NCBI RefSeq assembly: GCF_037975245.1
Contig: NC_092565.1
Location: 15,283,499-15,343,498, forward strand
Reading direction: 5' to 3'
DNA length: 60,000 nucleotides
From: Apostichopus japonicus
Lineage: Eukaryota; Echinodermata; Holothuroidea; Aspidochirotida; Stichopodidae
The position numbers were made by a program, and so were the translations under genes. Of the stretch, positions 39,201 to 54,200 are shown piece after piece (the stretch's first letter is position 1; every line of letters begins with the position of its first letter). The notes beneath the pieces are model-generated. The model did no database searches and was not told where the DNA came from. It saw nothing but the letters and a program-made list of their open reading frames with translations.

Positions 39201-42200
39201 GATTGAAACACTATTGCTGACAACTCATTCACTCACCTATATTATACACTATGAAACTGTCCGTGTAGCATTTCGCACCGCGATACTCGTTGCTGTCTGT
39301 ATGACTGTTTCCACCAAAGACGTAGATTCTGCTGCCCTCTATCACAGCAGAGTGGAGAAAACGTGGTCGACCTGGACTGGGCAATATTGTCCTACATGAA
39401 TAAAATTTAAATTTATATCAGGAATAAAATTCTGTTTATTTCCCTGCTTGGTAAATGTCAAATTCATAGGAGACATGGTCTAATGCATGGACAAATACTT
39501 CAATGATAACTCAAGCACTCAACACCAGAAAGTATAAAACATACCCTACCAAGTACAGAGGGGGGGGGGTTACTTCTTCTACCTCAATACTGAACACTAA
39601 GTAGAAGGTAACAGATGGTAATATTATTATACACAGATACATATTTTGTGCAGAGATAATCTTATGCTCTAGGATACATCTATACTTAACAAAGGCAGGA
39701 TTAACATTTGGTAAACACCAGTAAGATAAGCTGGTAGTGATTATCCATTCTTGTACCTCAAATACATAAGACTTACAACATAACATGTACTTCTAGATTA
39801 AAAGGCAGGCATACTTAACTGGTACCATGTTTATAACTTGTTATAGCACACCTTTTTGTACAGAACACATATATAAAAGGCATATATGGTAAACACAAAT
39901 CACACTGTTTTCAAACACAAATATACCTGCTTTGTTTTTAATAGAATAGACCTGTTAAAACCAAACAAGCAATTAACATAGTTTCCTTTTACTATTCTTA
40001 GAGTAAACACAATTAATGAAAAGCCAAAGAAATATTCAAGACTTTGTTTATATCATGCCCTGGTATAGAGCTTATATATGGTTGCACATCAAAGTGAAGA
40101 ACTCACCACTTAAGCTGATGGACATCAAAGACATAGAAGGGATCTTGAGTGAAAGATTTGATTCTAACGAATGGATAGCCACCGTAAACAAATACTTGTC
40201 CCAGATCTTCACTATAGACACTAGCATGCCCATATGAACCCAACACAGGGAACCCAGTCACATCCAGTATTGACCAAGAGTTTGAGGCTGTGTAATCAAT
40301 GCAAACAATAACAACAAAAACACCATTACACATATCCTACATCGCAACAGCACAGTAAAAATATATTTAACAACCTCACTGTGGATTAGCATCAAGAGAA
40401 ATTCAATTCAAATCTTTTCTTTTTATTGTGAAGTATTGTGAGTCTTCTTTGCAGGGATATACATCTCTGGTCAGCATAGATTATTTGGTATTTATTCAAA
40501 TTCAAAATATTGATAATGGGGGAATATAAATGCATAAAATTTAAAGACATTCGTCAAAGATTTTATACTTAAATAAAAAAAGCCAAGCCACTTACAAATG
40601 TTATACTGTTGGACCCATCCGACGTAACCATAGGTAGGGTTGTATCCGAAAAATACCAGCATTGAACCGTTGACCATATGAGCTGTATGGCCTTCCATGG
40701 ACTTACTACCACTAGAATCCTTCTGCACCCAGCTGAGTGAGGTTATATTAAAGAACCAGAGCTCTGATGAGACAGGACCATCTATGAGACTGCCACCATA
40801 TATGATAATAACATCCTGAACATGAAATGTAGAAAAAAAAACATTACAGCTGACAGGAAACATGATATTTATCAAAACCAGAATAGTTTATAGCTGTAAA
40901 AACAATCAAATTGTAAGTAAAGGTTTGAAAAAATACCTCGTTCCCTCTCTCTAGTGAACAAAAACATTTTGTCAATTTATGACTCAAAAGCCAACAGACC
41001 AAAAGCATCAACAGTCTTAGACTTTTTTCTCACAGTCCTAAAACAACGAATAAACATAGGACTAAGAGCAACAACAGTACAACTCCTCCACAATACAGGG
41101 TTTCCTGTTACAACCATAATATTGACACTTTGAAGCGAATGAACTGCTAATAGAAATATCTGCCTCCACAATACAAGGTTTCTTGTATCAATCATAATAT
41201 TGACACTTTGAAGTGAATGAACTGCTAATAGTAATATCTGTGTTCGTAACATTGGAGATGTGCCTTAATTAATTCTTATAGAAAGATACAACCATATTAA
41301 AGATGATCTATTATCATTTGTTTTAAACATAACATTCATCACCATTTAAACCAAATTTCCCTCTCTCTGACCACCTTCAACCCCCCCCCCCCGTCCCATT
41401 CCTGTAGATCCTGTTTACACGTTAAGTTGTTCTTCACATCTATGAATGAGCGAACGAATATATTTCTATTTATTCAATACCTCTACGTAGACCTATCTCC
41501 ATTACTAGGTAGTTTTGAAATATCAATTATTATCCTTCCAGGTTTTTCATTTTTATGCACCTCTTACTATTGGCCTGCCACAAAATTCTCCAAACTACAA
41601 CTTGCCTGTACATGATTATGAATGCCCTGGCCTTCTCATGGTATCAAACAATAACAGAGAAAACCATTGTGTATGTTACACTGAAAGCCCAAACTTCTCA
41701 TGATAGCAAGCTTTAACAACTGAAACTATTGTAAAGGTTTCACTGAAATCACCACCGTATCATGATATCAAGCATTAACAACTGAAACTATTGTAAATGT
41801 TTCACTGAAATCCCCACCGTATCATGATATCAAGCAATAAAAAATGAAACTATAGCAGGTTTCACTGAAATCCCCAACGTATCATGATATCAAGCATTAA
41901 CAACTGAAACTATTTTAAAGTTTTCAGTGAAATCCCCACCGTATCATGATATCAAGCAATAACAAATGAAACTATTGTTAAGGTTCACTGAAAGCCCCAC
42001 CATTGCTATATAGGTTTTCTAGAAAAGCTCCCTTAGAAGCTGCAAAAGATTGTCATTACAATATGATCAATATTGCTTCATTCTTATATATATATATAAA
42101 TATTTTTCCTTACTGAATTACTGAAACCAACTATTTATTTATCAAGGTTTACCTCATAGAGTGCAGCAGAGTGGCCATACCGAGGTTGAGGCAAATTTCC

Positions 42201-45200
42201 AGATTCCGAGGTAACGGGCACATGGACTGAAATACCCGAGGTGAAATTGTACCTGTAGGAGACACCAGGCATAAGACAATAAGATAACACAGCATATGAA
42301 CAATATTGCTTTAAGTTGAACGAAGTCAGCAACACGATTCTCATCCAAAACCATTCCATGAAACCAGTGATTAAATGATGGCCATGAGACAACTCCTTAG
42401 CTAGGGGTGAGTATTATTCAAATGTATACATGTGTAAAAATAGGATGTTAATTGTATCGAATAACTTGGTTAAAGTAACCACTTCCAACCCCCTTCCCTT
42501 CGTGGAGATTGAAACAAAGGTCTGCACTGTACTGAGAAAAGGTGAGCACCAACATGCTACCGGAACATGTACAACATTTTACATAAATATTGTAACGCTG
42601 TTACTGTAAAGTTGTGGAGCAATGGGAGTTCTGTGTGGACGGTGTGGAACCATTGTGGTAGTATAAATCCCCTTGGAATTATATAGGGGTAATCTCTCCT
42701 GGCATTAAGTAAACCAGTTGTAATTGTTGGCAGATTATGGCTTTTGGGGCTGCTTCCATGGATCGGCATGTGGTATCAGGCTTATCCTGTGATTGTGATG
42801 TAACACATGTGATATTTTCTAGGGATACTCATGTGATCACATTCATCTCTGTAAAGGAGTACAATTGCTTGGGGATGGTAGGAATGCACTGTAGTATTTG
42901 TGTATTATGTCTTAAGCTAAGTTGTAGGGTATAGTTCATCATTTGTATACATGTGGTATTTCCACGTAAGGGATTTATATAAAATGCATTACCTGGAAGG
43001 GACAGACCAGTCTACTCTGGTTGCCGTTGGACGAAACACTCTTGATGGTAGGCTTCAGGGCCACGTAGCCTCAAGTTTGTACCACATATTTAGTACCAGA
43101 CACTTAACCTCACTGTAAGAAGTTTCTTTTCAATATATCGCTGTTAAAAATACCATCACCTCTCTGGATTTATTTTGTGTACATCTTCATTCTTTGGCCA
43201 ATTACAATACAAAAATCTTAGGCCAAGAACCCTGAATCGGCTGGCCGGCGCTACTCACGGAGGAAAGCGTTACAATATTATAAATAAAGAAAAACTGTTG
43301 TAAAATTAGATCATATGTTCCTGGAATTGTTTGGTGTGAGGCATTACTTTGAAAACTAGTTACTTTGGCCTATAGCCATGATATAAATCTGAAACGAAGA
43401 CTGTATTTACTTGAAAACAGGCATTGATGATTCTTTAATAAAGTCATATCCTCCTATCAGCCAGAGTTCATCAGCAATCATAACACTAGCAGCAGAGGCT
43501 CTACTGAACACAGTACTCTCCTCCCGAACTTCCCATAATCCCTCTGTCTCTTCAGTACCGCAATCTCTGCCTGTAAATCAAACATTACAAAACTTACATT
43601 ATTTACATGACAAGAAGAAATCAAACGTAAAAAGAAACTTACTGTAGATAACAAGAAGAGATCAAATGTTTAAACACCTACATTAAATACTGAAAAGGGA
43701 TCAAATGTTACAAACTAACATTAAATACAGAAATGGGATCAAATGTTACAAACTTGCTTACATGAAGAAGATGTATCAAACAATTCAAACCAACATTAAC
43801 TAACATTACACATGAGCAGGAATCAAACAGTACAAACTAACATTACATAAAGACTTATCCATGCAGATAAAAAAATCAGCATTAAGAACGTATGATACAA
43901 ATATTGTACTCCACACAAGGAAGGGATCAACATAATTACACTAACAAATGATAAACACTGATTGACGCAATATTACAAACCTAATTTACATACAAAGAAG
44001 ATAAAGGATATTATTGTCCCCTTGCTTTCATACACTGAATGAGTTCAATCATACAAAGTCATCGACATGACAATTTTTGGTTTGGAATAAAAGCTTTGAA
44101 GAATGTGATGTAAATAAAAAAAAACTATGTCACATGGGAAAAAGTGACAAAAATTGGAAATTTACTAGCAATATGAAAAACAAAGAAATCAGATTCCCAA
44201 TGAAATTCGAAAAAGTGGCATATCTGTAAAGTGGCTATTAAATATTCCTGGAGGACCTGTTTCTAGTACATACCACTCTAGTTAACCTCAGAAACCACAC
44301 AATGATTAATTGCAACCTGTGTAAAGACTTATTATGCTGTTTACCAGTCTTCTCCGAAACATGAAATAAAGGACCTTGACCTTTTGTGGCACAAAGTCAA
44401 TTCAAGTGGTTTCCTATTAATTCCCCCTCACTGAGTACCATATCGAAACCTTTTTCCTGTGGGTTACCAATAACACAATGGTGTAAATATTGATGAGCTT
44501 ACCATAGAATCCTTGATTACAGATACACTGGCCAGCTACACAATTACCAGAGGTTCCACAGTCATTTGGACAGGTTGGAATGTTACAACCTTCACCTGTC
44601 CAACCTTCAAAGCATTGGCATTGGTAGGCCTCTGTGTTACATATTCCATTACCAGAACAGTTTCTGTCTCTACAGTCCCCAATGCTGGAAGAGGGGGAAC
44701 AAGAAAAGAAAGAAATAGCAAACATTTTCAATAAATCCCATGTACACATTTTAGAAGAAACATGTCTTCTAGAGATCTCTGTGTTGTCATCATGCATAGC
44801 GATTCTTTCTTGGAGGACATACTAATATACAGGTATAATTACATTATTCATGTTCAGCAACTGCAAAGTATCGCCACAATTAACTCAGGGAACTCCACAC
44901 ATGCTTGGGATGGTGGGGGGGGGGTGGTTGGTTGGAGTTAGACCAATGGTCAATGGTAACACTTGATATTGTCAACTGTGGCACAGGGGCAGGAGTGGGG
45001 AAACAGAAGAAAGGTTAGTCATGTCACCAACAAATCATATCATCTGCAACAACCTTGTCAACATAAGGACGAAATCTACTGCATTTTTAAACATCTTTTC
45101 TATAAACAATTATAGCTTGACATTATTTGGATAATTTAGGTATTTATTAAATATTTTCTTCATGATAATGCTGGAAATGTTGCATTACATCTCACCAGAT

Positions 45201-48200
45201 AGAGAGTTGTTATTTGCATAGTAACTCTCTGACCTCAAAATGTACTGTCACATTCACAGGATACACATAGATGGAACATGATACAATAACCAGCATGATG
45301 TCACTATACTGTTAAAGCTCCCACTAGTATTATGTATATTATAGTACTCCTACAACATCAATAAAATGTCTGATTTTTCATGATCTAACATAAATCAATC
45401 ATCAATAGGAAAATGGCAGACCTGTGGACAAGTCTGGTCTCATCATGTGTACAAAATAATGTAACTTAGAAAGTAACTATTGGAAATACATATTGACAGC
45501 ATTTGGCATATAAACAAAGAGTTTAGGAATGTTATAGGTCAAACAGATTCTTGGCAAAGACACATACTTCCTGGGGGAGGGAGGTGCAATATGACCTATC
45601 TGCTGAAGAAAAGACTCCAGAGTCCAATCTAACAGCAAAAGTTGTCAGAATCACCTGAGAACATCTTGTACTAGTACAGTACTAGTACTCAGTGATGATA
45701 GGTAACTTTCCACTAGCAACTAGCTCTTTGTAGAAGCTATGTATGCATAAAGAACCAGTGCCAGTCATGGATCCTAAGGTGTTATAATGTAACACTGCAC
45801 TAGCAACTAGCTGAGTGTAGAAGCTATGTATGCATAAAGAACCAGTGCCAGTCATGGATCCTAAGGTGTTATAATGTAATGTAATGTAACACTGCACTAG
45901 CAACTAGCTGAGTGTAGAAGCTATGTATACATAAAGAACCAGTGCCAGTCATGGATCCTAAGGTGTTATAATGTAACTCCCCGCTAGCAGAGTCTCTGTG
46001 CAGCAGGTGTGTCTGTGCAGAGAGTTGTTATGGAAACTCCCTCTGGTTTGTGTTAGTACCAAGTCAACATTGCCCAGAGATAAGTACAGTACTATGTAAC
46101 TTCCAACTAGAAGCTAGCTATGGGGAGCAGCTGTGTAAATTGCTAACTTGTGATAGATGTTCCTGATGGTGATAGGTTTACCATAGAAGTGTAACCATGG
46201 TATTACAATTTACAACCCATATACATGTACCACCACTGGCTTTTAGATATGGCTCCACAATTCTTCTAATTTCATGACTTCTATGTTGTGCTTTAGGACT
46301 AATCACAATAGAAACAGGGTCTTTCACAACACCAGATACAATTATACCACCATTAATATAATATTACTAAAATAGTACTATTATGTCACAACTTTTGCAT
46401 GACTTATATAACTACAATGAAACTCTTACATCACAGACACTAACTAGTGATATCTTTACCACCTAAACATATAAAGCTTCCTCCACAGAGAATCTTATCT
46501 GTGTAATCCAAGTACAAGAGTCAACCCATTTGTTGGGAGTGAAGTCCTACATAGTGTTACAGATGGAACTGTGTTAATCCACACAATATCATCTACACTG
46601 AGGCATCTCATGTAAAACACTACTGACGGTGCACTTCACCTGTTTTCACCAACACATGTGGGAGTGCAGGACCTAGGAAGGGGAAGGGGAGTGGGTTCAA
46701 ATGGGGGTGAGACATGGCTGACATTTGTCAGGATAGAACCAAATAGGGAAGAGGGATGGCATAGGCAGCATAGGTGTACAGAAGTGGGGCATGCTTTACC
46801 ACTGTGCAATGACAATACATATTTACATCTATTGTATCATCGCCAACTGTTATTGTTCTCAGTAGCAAGGCTACTCACCAATGGTATTATGAATAATGGT
46901 GACGTCACAGCTCATTCACAGACAAATCATTCTTCCATGAAATACTATTGTCATATTTCTAAGCGGTGCAATGATTTACTAGAGGGTTGACAATGTAACA
47001 GGATATGCTGTATGCTGTCATACTACATCCAGATGTATACAGGCATTACACCCAGCCAAGTATAACTTGCTTTATATGATTGTAACTCAATGACATTGAA
47101 CATGCTGTTAGGCTGCAATGATACCAGTTAATACGATAGGTCAAAAGGGGAACTTACAAATACGAGATTTGAGACAAACATGTAAGAGAGGCGAAAAGTG
47201 ACATTACAGTTTACAAGGGATAATAATACCAAGTTCATGGCAATTAATTCAAACACAACATAAGTAACAAACACATGAAATGACTTTGAAAAGCCAAGAA
47301 AGATGACACCAATCCCAACAAATCCTGTGGTTACAACATTATGTAAAATCACTCTAATGCACTTAACAAGTTTCTAGTTTGAAGATACTCCAAAACTTAC
47401 TGGTTTGGATATTTACGAGTGACGAGCTTACCTGTCTCGCCACAACCTTAGCACCCTCATTCTACCGCGCCTAGAATGTCCTGGTAACCTTTTTAACACT
47501 GTGCACCCTCTGTGACCCGGCTTCACGGGTCACTGCCCATCCTTCTCATGAGACCAAAGCCCTCCAAAGTGGTCTCTGCCTTGGAGTTGAGTAGTAGTCC
47601 TCCCCGACAGAAGGGGAAGACTACCCCCTCGACTCCTGAACTAACATCGAATTCTGACGCTACTGACGGGAGGGGGAGTACTTCCCCCCAGTAGGGAGGG
47701 AGACTACCCTCTACGACCCCGTCCACGTCTGACCCCTTAACTCTAACAAGGAGGCCTAAAATAGCAGGAGATACTCTTAAGTTAGGCCCAACGCCCCGAA
47801 CACTGTAGTGTAGATGTAGTGAGGAGACAGGTAAGTCACGAGAGAACCGAAGTGAGAAGAACATTAGTTCATAGAGAAGGGGTTATACGACACTAAAAAC
47901 CCCAGTAACTCACAGTGGAACTAGGTTACAAGTTACTACACGTTACTACGAGTTACTACCGGTTACTACAAGTTACTACGAGTTACTACCCGTTCCTACA
48001 CGATACTACGTCAAAAAAAAACAACAAATTTTTACCATGAACTCACCGATAAAATTAGGTGGCCGGGCGAGGACTCGTTCGGTGGAGGCCCTTCCTTTTT
48101 TTCTCAGGTCTCTTGGCCTGTACAGGAAGGTGTATAGTCAGGTCAGTGCGACCGCTCCTCCGTCCGGCTGCGTCCCACCCCCCTCGGGGGAGGGAGGCGG

Positions 48201-51200
48201 GAATGGAGACAGGTAAGCTCGTCACTCGTAAATATCCAAACCAGTAAGTTTTGGAGTATTTACTTCGCTCCTCGCTTACCTGTCTCGCCACAACCTTAGC
48301 ACCGAGTGGCACTGCCCGATGGTGGGAGGCCCGAGGGGTGGGACCTAATACCCGCCGGACCTCGCATCACCGCGCTACAAAACGCCGTCTCAGCCTGTAG
48401 AGAGTCCGAAAGGTAGCAGGTAACAAATGTTGTTGGCGTTCGCCAGGCTGCTGCCTTGAGAATGTCCTCCACTGGGATTCCCGCAAAAAGGGCTGTTGAG
48501 GCCGCTACTCCCCTGATGTCGTGGGCTCTCGGTGTAATTGTGCCGGTTGTAAACGGGCGGATGATTTCCGCCAGCCATCGGGAAATGGTGTCTTTGGACG
48601 CCGCTGAATAAGGTGCTCTCGGTAAGATGAACAAGGTCGTGGTTGTTCCTCTAAGGTGTTGGGTCTTGTTTAGATACCATTTGAGAGCTCGGACTGGGCA
48701 CCACAGTTTATCCTCTGCGATTGAAGAGAGGGATTTTATTTCGGGGATAAAAATGTCCCCCGGCAGGAAGGATAGGACCTGGTTTTTGGCTAGGAAGGCC
48801 GGATCGGGGACCATTCTTACCCCGTGGTTCTCGAACCTGATATGGTTCTGTTTGGTGGAGAGAGCGTGGAGACAGCTTCTTCTTCTTGCTGACGCCAGAG
48901 CGATCAGGAATAGCGTTTTCTTTGTAAGAGATGCCAGCGAGGCTGAGGCCATGGGTTCGTACGGCGGTTTGGTGAGTGTTTGCAGCGCTGCTGACAAACT
49001 CCACGAGGGCGCGAGTCGCCTGATTCGGGGGCGCCTGTTCGCCATCCCCCTGATGAGCTGGGAGATGTCCCTGTTGCTGCCTGGGGTGGACCCATCTGCA
49101 AACCCACGATGTATAACGGTAATTGCCGACCTGTAGTTCTTGATGGTCGACACTTGCTTGCCTTCCTCGAAGAGGGAGTGAAGGAAGTCTACCACCTGTG
49201 CCAAAGAGGTTTCGGATGGCAGTACCTGTCTGTTGTGGCACCATTCCCCGAACTTGCGTAGTCGGGAATCGTAAGTAGCAACGGTTGTTGCCCTCCTGGC
49301 GTCGGCCGCGATCGCGGCAGCCGCTTCCGAAAAGCCCCTCTGTCGAAGGGAAGTCCTGACAACTTCCACGCAACTAGTTGTAGCCCTTTGATGTCTGGGT
49401 GGATGAGGGTCCCCCGTCTTTGGGACAGCAGATGGGGCGTGTCCGGTAGGATCGCTGGGGTGTCCATTAGAAGTTGTAGGAGCTCCCCGAACCATGGTCT
49501 GCGGGGCCAGAAGGGGGCTATCAGTATGACTCTTCCTCTGGAGTGGCGGATCTTTCTCAGGACCTGGCCGATCATGCAGAGCGGCGGGAAGGCGTAAGCT
49601 TCCAGATTGTTCCATGGGAAGGACATGGCGTCGATGTGGTGCGCCCTGGGGTGGAATTGTCTGGAGCAAAAAATCTGGAGTTTGGTGTTCTCCGCCGTCG
49701 CAAACAGGTCCACCATTGGTTTGCCGAAGATTTCGAAGATCCTGTTGCATGTTTTCTGGGACAGTGCCCACTCGTTTGGGTCCATCTGTCCTCTGGATAG
49801 AGCATCGGCCGTCACATTTAGTTTTCCGGCGATGTGGGACGCCCGTAATGTCATTCCGGAGTCCTTGGCTGTCATCAGGACTTCCCAGGTCAGCTGGCAT
49901 AACCTCTCGGAGTGAGTGCCCCCCTGCCTGTTTATGTACGCTACCACGGTGGTACTGTCCGTGAAGACGGTGGTTACTGTATTTTTCAGGTGTTCGTGGA
50001 ACGACTCTAGGGCCCGTTTGACAGCCAACATCTCTAGTGAGTTGATGTGCCATGACTTTTCTGCTGTGGACCACGTCCCCCAGGCTGTCAAGTTCTTCCA
50101 GTGGGCTCCCCACCCTGTCAATGAGGCGTCCGTCGTGACCGATGTGTTTGGCAAACTGGTGGTGAAGGGGACCCCTTGGTCCCAATTGCCTGTGTCGTGC
50201 CACCATTGTAGATGGGGGGTGATGTCTTCCGATCGGCGGATCGGCGCTGTCTGGTCCAGGGTTAGTAGGTTGGCCGTTTTCCGCAGGTGGAGTTGCAGCG
50301 GACGCATGCGTAGTCTGCATAATGTCACCACGTCGACCAGGCTGGACATTAGCCCCAGGGCTCGGAGCCACGTTCCTGTGGGTGACTCTTGTGACGATAT
50401 GATCTGGGCTGTGGCCGCTCTGACTGCCTCTATCCTTTGTTCTGAGGGACTGGCTATGCCTGTGGTGAGGTCTAGTCTGGTCCCCAGGAACTGGATCGTC
50501 TGTGTTGGTGTTAGCTGGGATTTTGTTTGATTGATTATCCAACCCAGTTCCTGAAGGGTCTGCACCGTTTTCTGTACGTTGTGTGCCGCGCTGGACTTCG
50601 ACTCTCCTACTATGAGCCAGTCGTCGAGGTAGGCGTACAGCGTTACTCCTTGTTTCCTGAGGTAGGCGATTACCGTTCCTGCCACTCTTGTGAAGACTCT
50701 TGGTGCCGTAGACAGGCCGAACGGGAGTGACCTGAATGTAAATCTCCTTCCGGCGTATTGGAAGGCTAGGTACCGCTGGTGACGTGGATGTATTGGTATA
50801 TGTAAGTAGGCGTCCTGTAGGTCTACGCTTGCCGCCCACATGCCCTTTCTGAGCAGGGGTAGGATTAAATTTAGGGTCTCCATACGGAAACGTTTTGGTT
50901 CTACGTAATTTTTGTTGAGGGGTTTTAGGTTCAAGATCGGGCGCCAAGACCCGTCCCGTTTTTGTGTTAGAAACAGGGAGGAGCGGAAGAGGGGTCCCGC
51001 CTCTCCCGACACCTCTACAATTGCCCGCTTCGCCAGCAAGGCTGATACTTCCCCTTCTAGTGCTGCTTGTTGGACGGGGTCGGTGGGTATTGGAGTAGGT
51101 CTTCCCCCCTCCCCGGAGGGCGGGGCGGAGGTGAACTCTATCTTGTACCCTTGTGAAATCGTCTCCAATACCCACTTGTCCCCGCCCAAAATGTCCCATT

Positions 51201-54200
51201 GCTGGGTGAAAAGTGACAGTCTCCCCCCCACCTGCGGCGTTGCCGTGGTGAGGTGGGCACCCCTAGGGCCGGGCGGCAAACGGTGGTCTAGTGGAGGAGC
51301 GGTCGCCGTCCCGTCGGGTCGTCGCCGGGCTTCTGCCTGAGCCTCGTGTTCCCCACGGGCGAGGTGGTCGGCTAGTTGTTCCTCTTGATCTGCCCCGTGG
51401 GGTACCTCTCATGGGTGTCCTGAGGGACGTTCCTCTGCCTCCTCTGGTTGGTCTAGATTCTCTTAGGCGGTGCGGTCTTGACCTGAATCTCTCAGAGGAG
51501 CGGAATTCCGATTTGGCCAATGTCTCTCTGCGTGAGACTTCCTCCTGGAGTTTTTGTTGGAAGCTACCAGCGAAGAGGTCGTCTCCCAAGGAGGGCAGGG
51601 CTAGCATTCTCTCCTTAGCTTCCACGGACGGCCAGCGGATGGAGGAGATGACGTTTTCCCTCCTGGCCTTGACTGAACGTATAGCGACTCTAGCAAACTG
51701 GTCGAAGGCCAGTCTCACAAGCGGTCCGAGGAGTAGTAAAAGTTGGCCTGCCTCATTTCTGGACACGTAGGTATCGTCCTGTGGAAGTTGTTGGTGATAT
51801 CTCATCAGCACCTCCGCGGTCAGCATGAGAACAGAAGTAAACTTCATTCCGGAGCGTGCGGCCAGGTCGACATCAACTAGGAGCTCCTCTAGCTTCTTCT
51901 GGCTAGGATTTTTGAAGATGTGTGAGGAGGAAGAGCCCTGCTCGGACCTTAGCTTTTCTCTAGCCTCCTGCGGTATGGTCGGGCATTTGAAAAGGGTTTT
52001 CCATGCTTCGTCTGGGACCCTGATGGCTCGTTCCGCTTTTGCCGGGAACGCGGTCCACCTCTTTTTGTCCGCGATAGCCTCGAACCTGTCATAACAGGAG
52101 GCGTCGACTGGAATGGTAGATTTCGGACGGGTAGAGGTCTCCCCTGTGGCTGTGAGTTTGGAAACTCGGGTCGGTTTAGTTGTCACTTCGGGGGTGTCTT
52201 CGAACCCAAGGTGTTTGCGGAAGATTTCTGCCACCCGCGTGGTTAGTTCCGGGGGTAAACTGCCTCCCGCCGTGGGAGCTTCCTCTTCCTCGAAGATGCC
52301 TGGGAACTCCTCTTCCAAAGGGTCGAACTCCGGGGGGACGTCAGAGTTGTCCTCCAGACCCGATAGATTTACGGAGGCTCTGCAGTCCAGAGTGTCCTCT
52401 CCGAGGGTGACTGCCTCCGGTTCCAGGGGGGGTTCCGGGACCGTAGTGGTCGTTGTAGCCGCTTTTTGGCTCCCGGCTTCTGTTTCTGCCTCAGCTCTCT
52501 GTTGTTCTCTCTCGAGGAGCGGCTTTAGGAGACCTGTCAATTGGGCTAGCCACGAGGGCTCTTCCTCGTGACGCTGTTTGTGTGGTCGATACCTCCTCTT
52601 AGCCCTACGGTATCCATCATCGGAGGAGTCGGAAGACTGGTCTGATGCTGGCGACCATCCCCTCCTGGTACCTCGTCTGGGGGATCGGGACCGTGATCGG
52701 GTGCGGTCCCGTCTGGCCGGGTTGCGTGAGGGATTCCTTCCTCTGCTCTCTCGGTCGGGGATCCCAGCTGGGGATCGTGATGGCTGTGGTTCTCGGTCCC
52801 CGCTCCGGGACCGGCTCTGGTTGGACAGCGATCCTCCGGCCTCTGGCTCTCTGCTGTGCGCCCCGGAAGGAGCTCGAGTTGGGCTTGTCGGTGCCCGTGG
52901 CACCTGCCTCTCCGGCGGGTTATTTCTCTGCGACCCAGATTGGGAAGCCTTCTCGGTGCCGGCGAGGCCGGACTTTTTCTTGGGCACTTTTCTCTTGGCC
53001 GGAGCCTTGCCCTTGTCTTTGCCTTTCCCCTTGGTCATGACTGATCCGGACGTCGCCGGGACCGTGGGAGGCATTTTCTCTCTCTCTTTCTCTCTTTCTC
53101 TTTCTCTCTCTCCTTCTCTTTCTCTCTCTTTCCCTTTCTCTCCTTCTTCCTCGGCCCCTACTGGGCCCCTCTCCAACACCTCTCCTTCTTCTTCCTCTCC
53201 TAACTGTGCTCGGTCTCCCGTTGTTCGGGACCCACTGGGGTTGGGGAGCAGGTCGAGTTTATCCTGAAGTTTGCTTCTCTGGCCTGCTAGCCAGGTATCA
53301 ATGTCTAGCCATTGGTTGGGGGTGAAGTTGATACACACTAGGCAGGGGTCCCTCCTCGTGCACGTACGGCACTTGGGACAGAGATCGTGCTCATCCCAGG
53401 CCCTCCCTGGCCGGAACATAGAGCAGTTAACGCACTTCAACTGGCTTCTGGACATGACTGAAAAACCCCGGTTAAGGAAGAAGAATCTAACAAAACGATA
53501 GGAGAGGGAAGCTAAAAAAAAGGGGGAGAGAAGCAATAAGATCTGTGGGAAAACACACTAGGCTTAACACCGTGCCTCGGCTAGAGGCCCGCGGCTTACA
53601 ATGGTAACAATTAGGCCTAAGCCGACCCACAAAGTCTAACTAACTAGCAAGTTAACGAAGGGCAGGGAGGAGAGAAGACAACGAATTAACGAAAATAACG
53701 AATAATGAAGGCAGGAGAATAAAAGTGAACAACAAAATTGAACAACTAAACAGTGGGTGAGGGAAAAGCGTGATAGCGTGTGTAGCCTAAAAAGGCGGGA
53801 ACTAGCGTAACTACGGTAAACAAATCGCAGAACTGCTACCCACGCAAGTTTTCTGCACAGAAAAAACGGCGCGAGCGCCGTTAACAAAACCCAGCCCTAA
53901 AAAACCTCCCAAGAATAGGAAAAGGATACTTATCGGGCTGCAACGGTTAGAATGCTTCAGCAAACAGTAGGTGGAAAAAAAATTCCGATTCTAGGAACCA
54001 AAAATGGACAGAAATCGATGGAATAATATCCGCTCGAAAAAAACGATGTAGACGCTTTGGTTGGTAGAATGAGAAGGATGGGCAGTGACCCGTGAAGCCG
54101 GGTCACAGAGGGTGCACAGTGTTAAAAAGGTTACCAGGACATTCTAGGCGCGGTAGAATGAGGGTGCTAAGGTTGTGGCGAGACAGGTAAGCGAGGAGCG

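Noticed and set aside
48627-53267. Several long plus-strand open frames across the DIRS element
   Set aside because: They are antisense to the RT, recombinase and gag frames in GC-rich sequence and show no protein family signature.
53636-53887. 83-codon minus-strand frame upstream of DIRS ORF1
   Set aside because: No family resemblance; it lies in the 5' untranslated part of the element and is probably chance.
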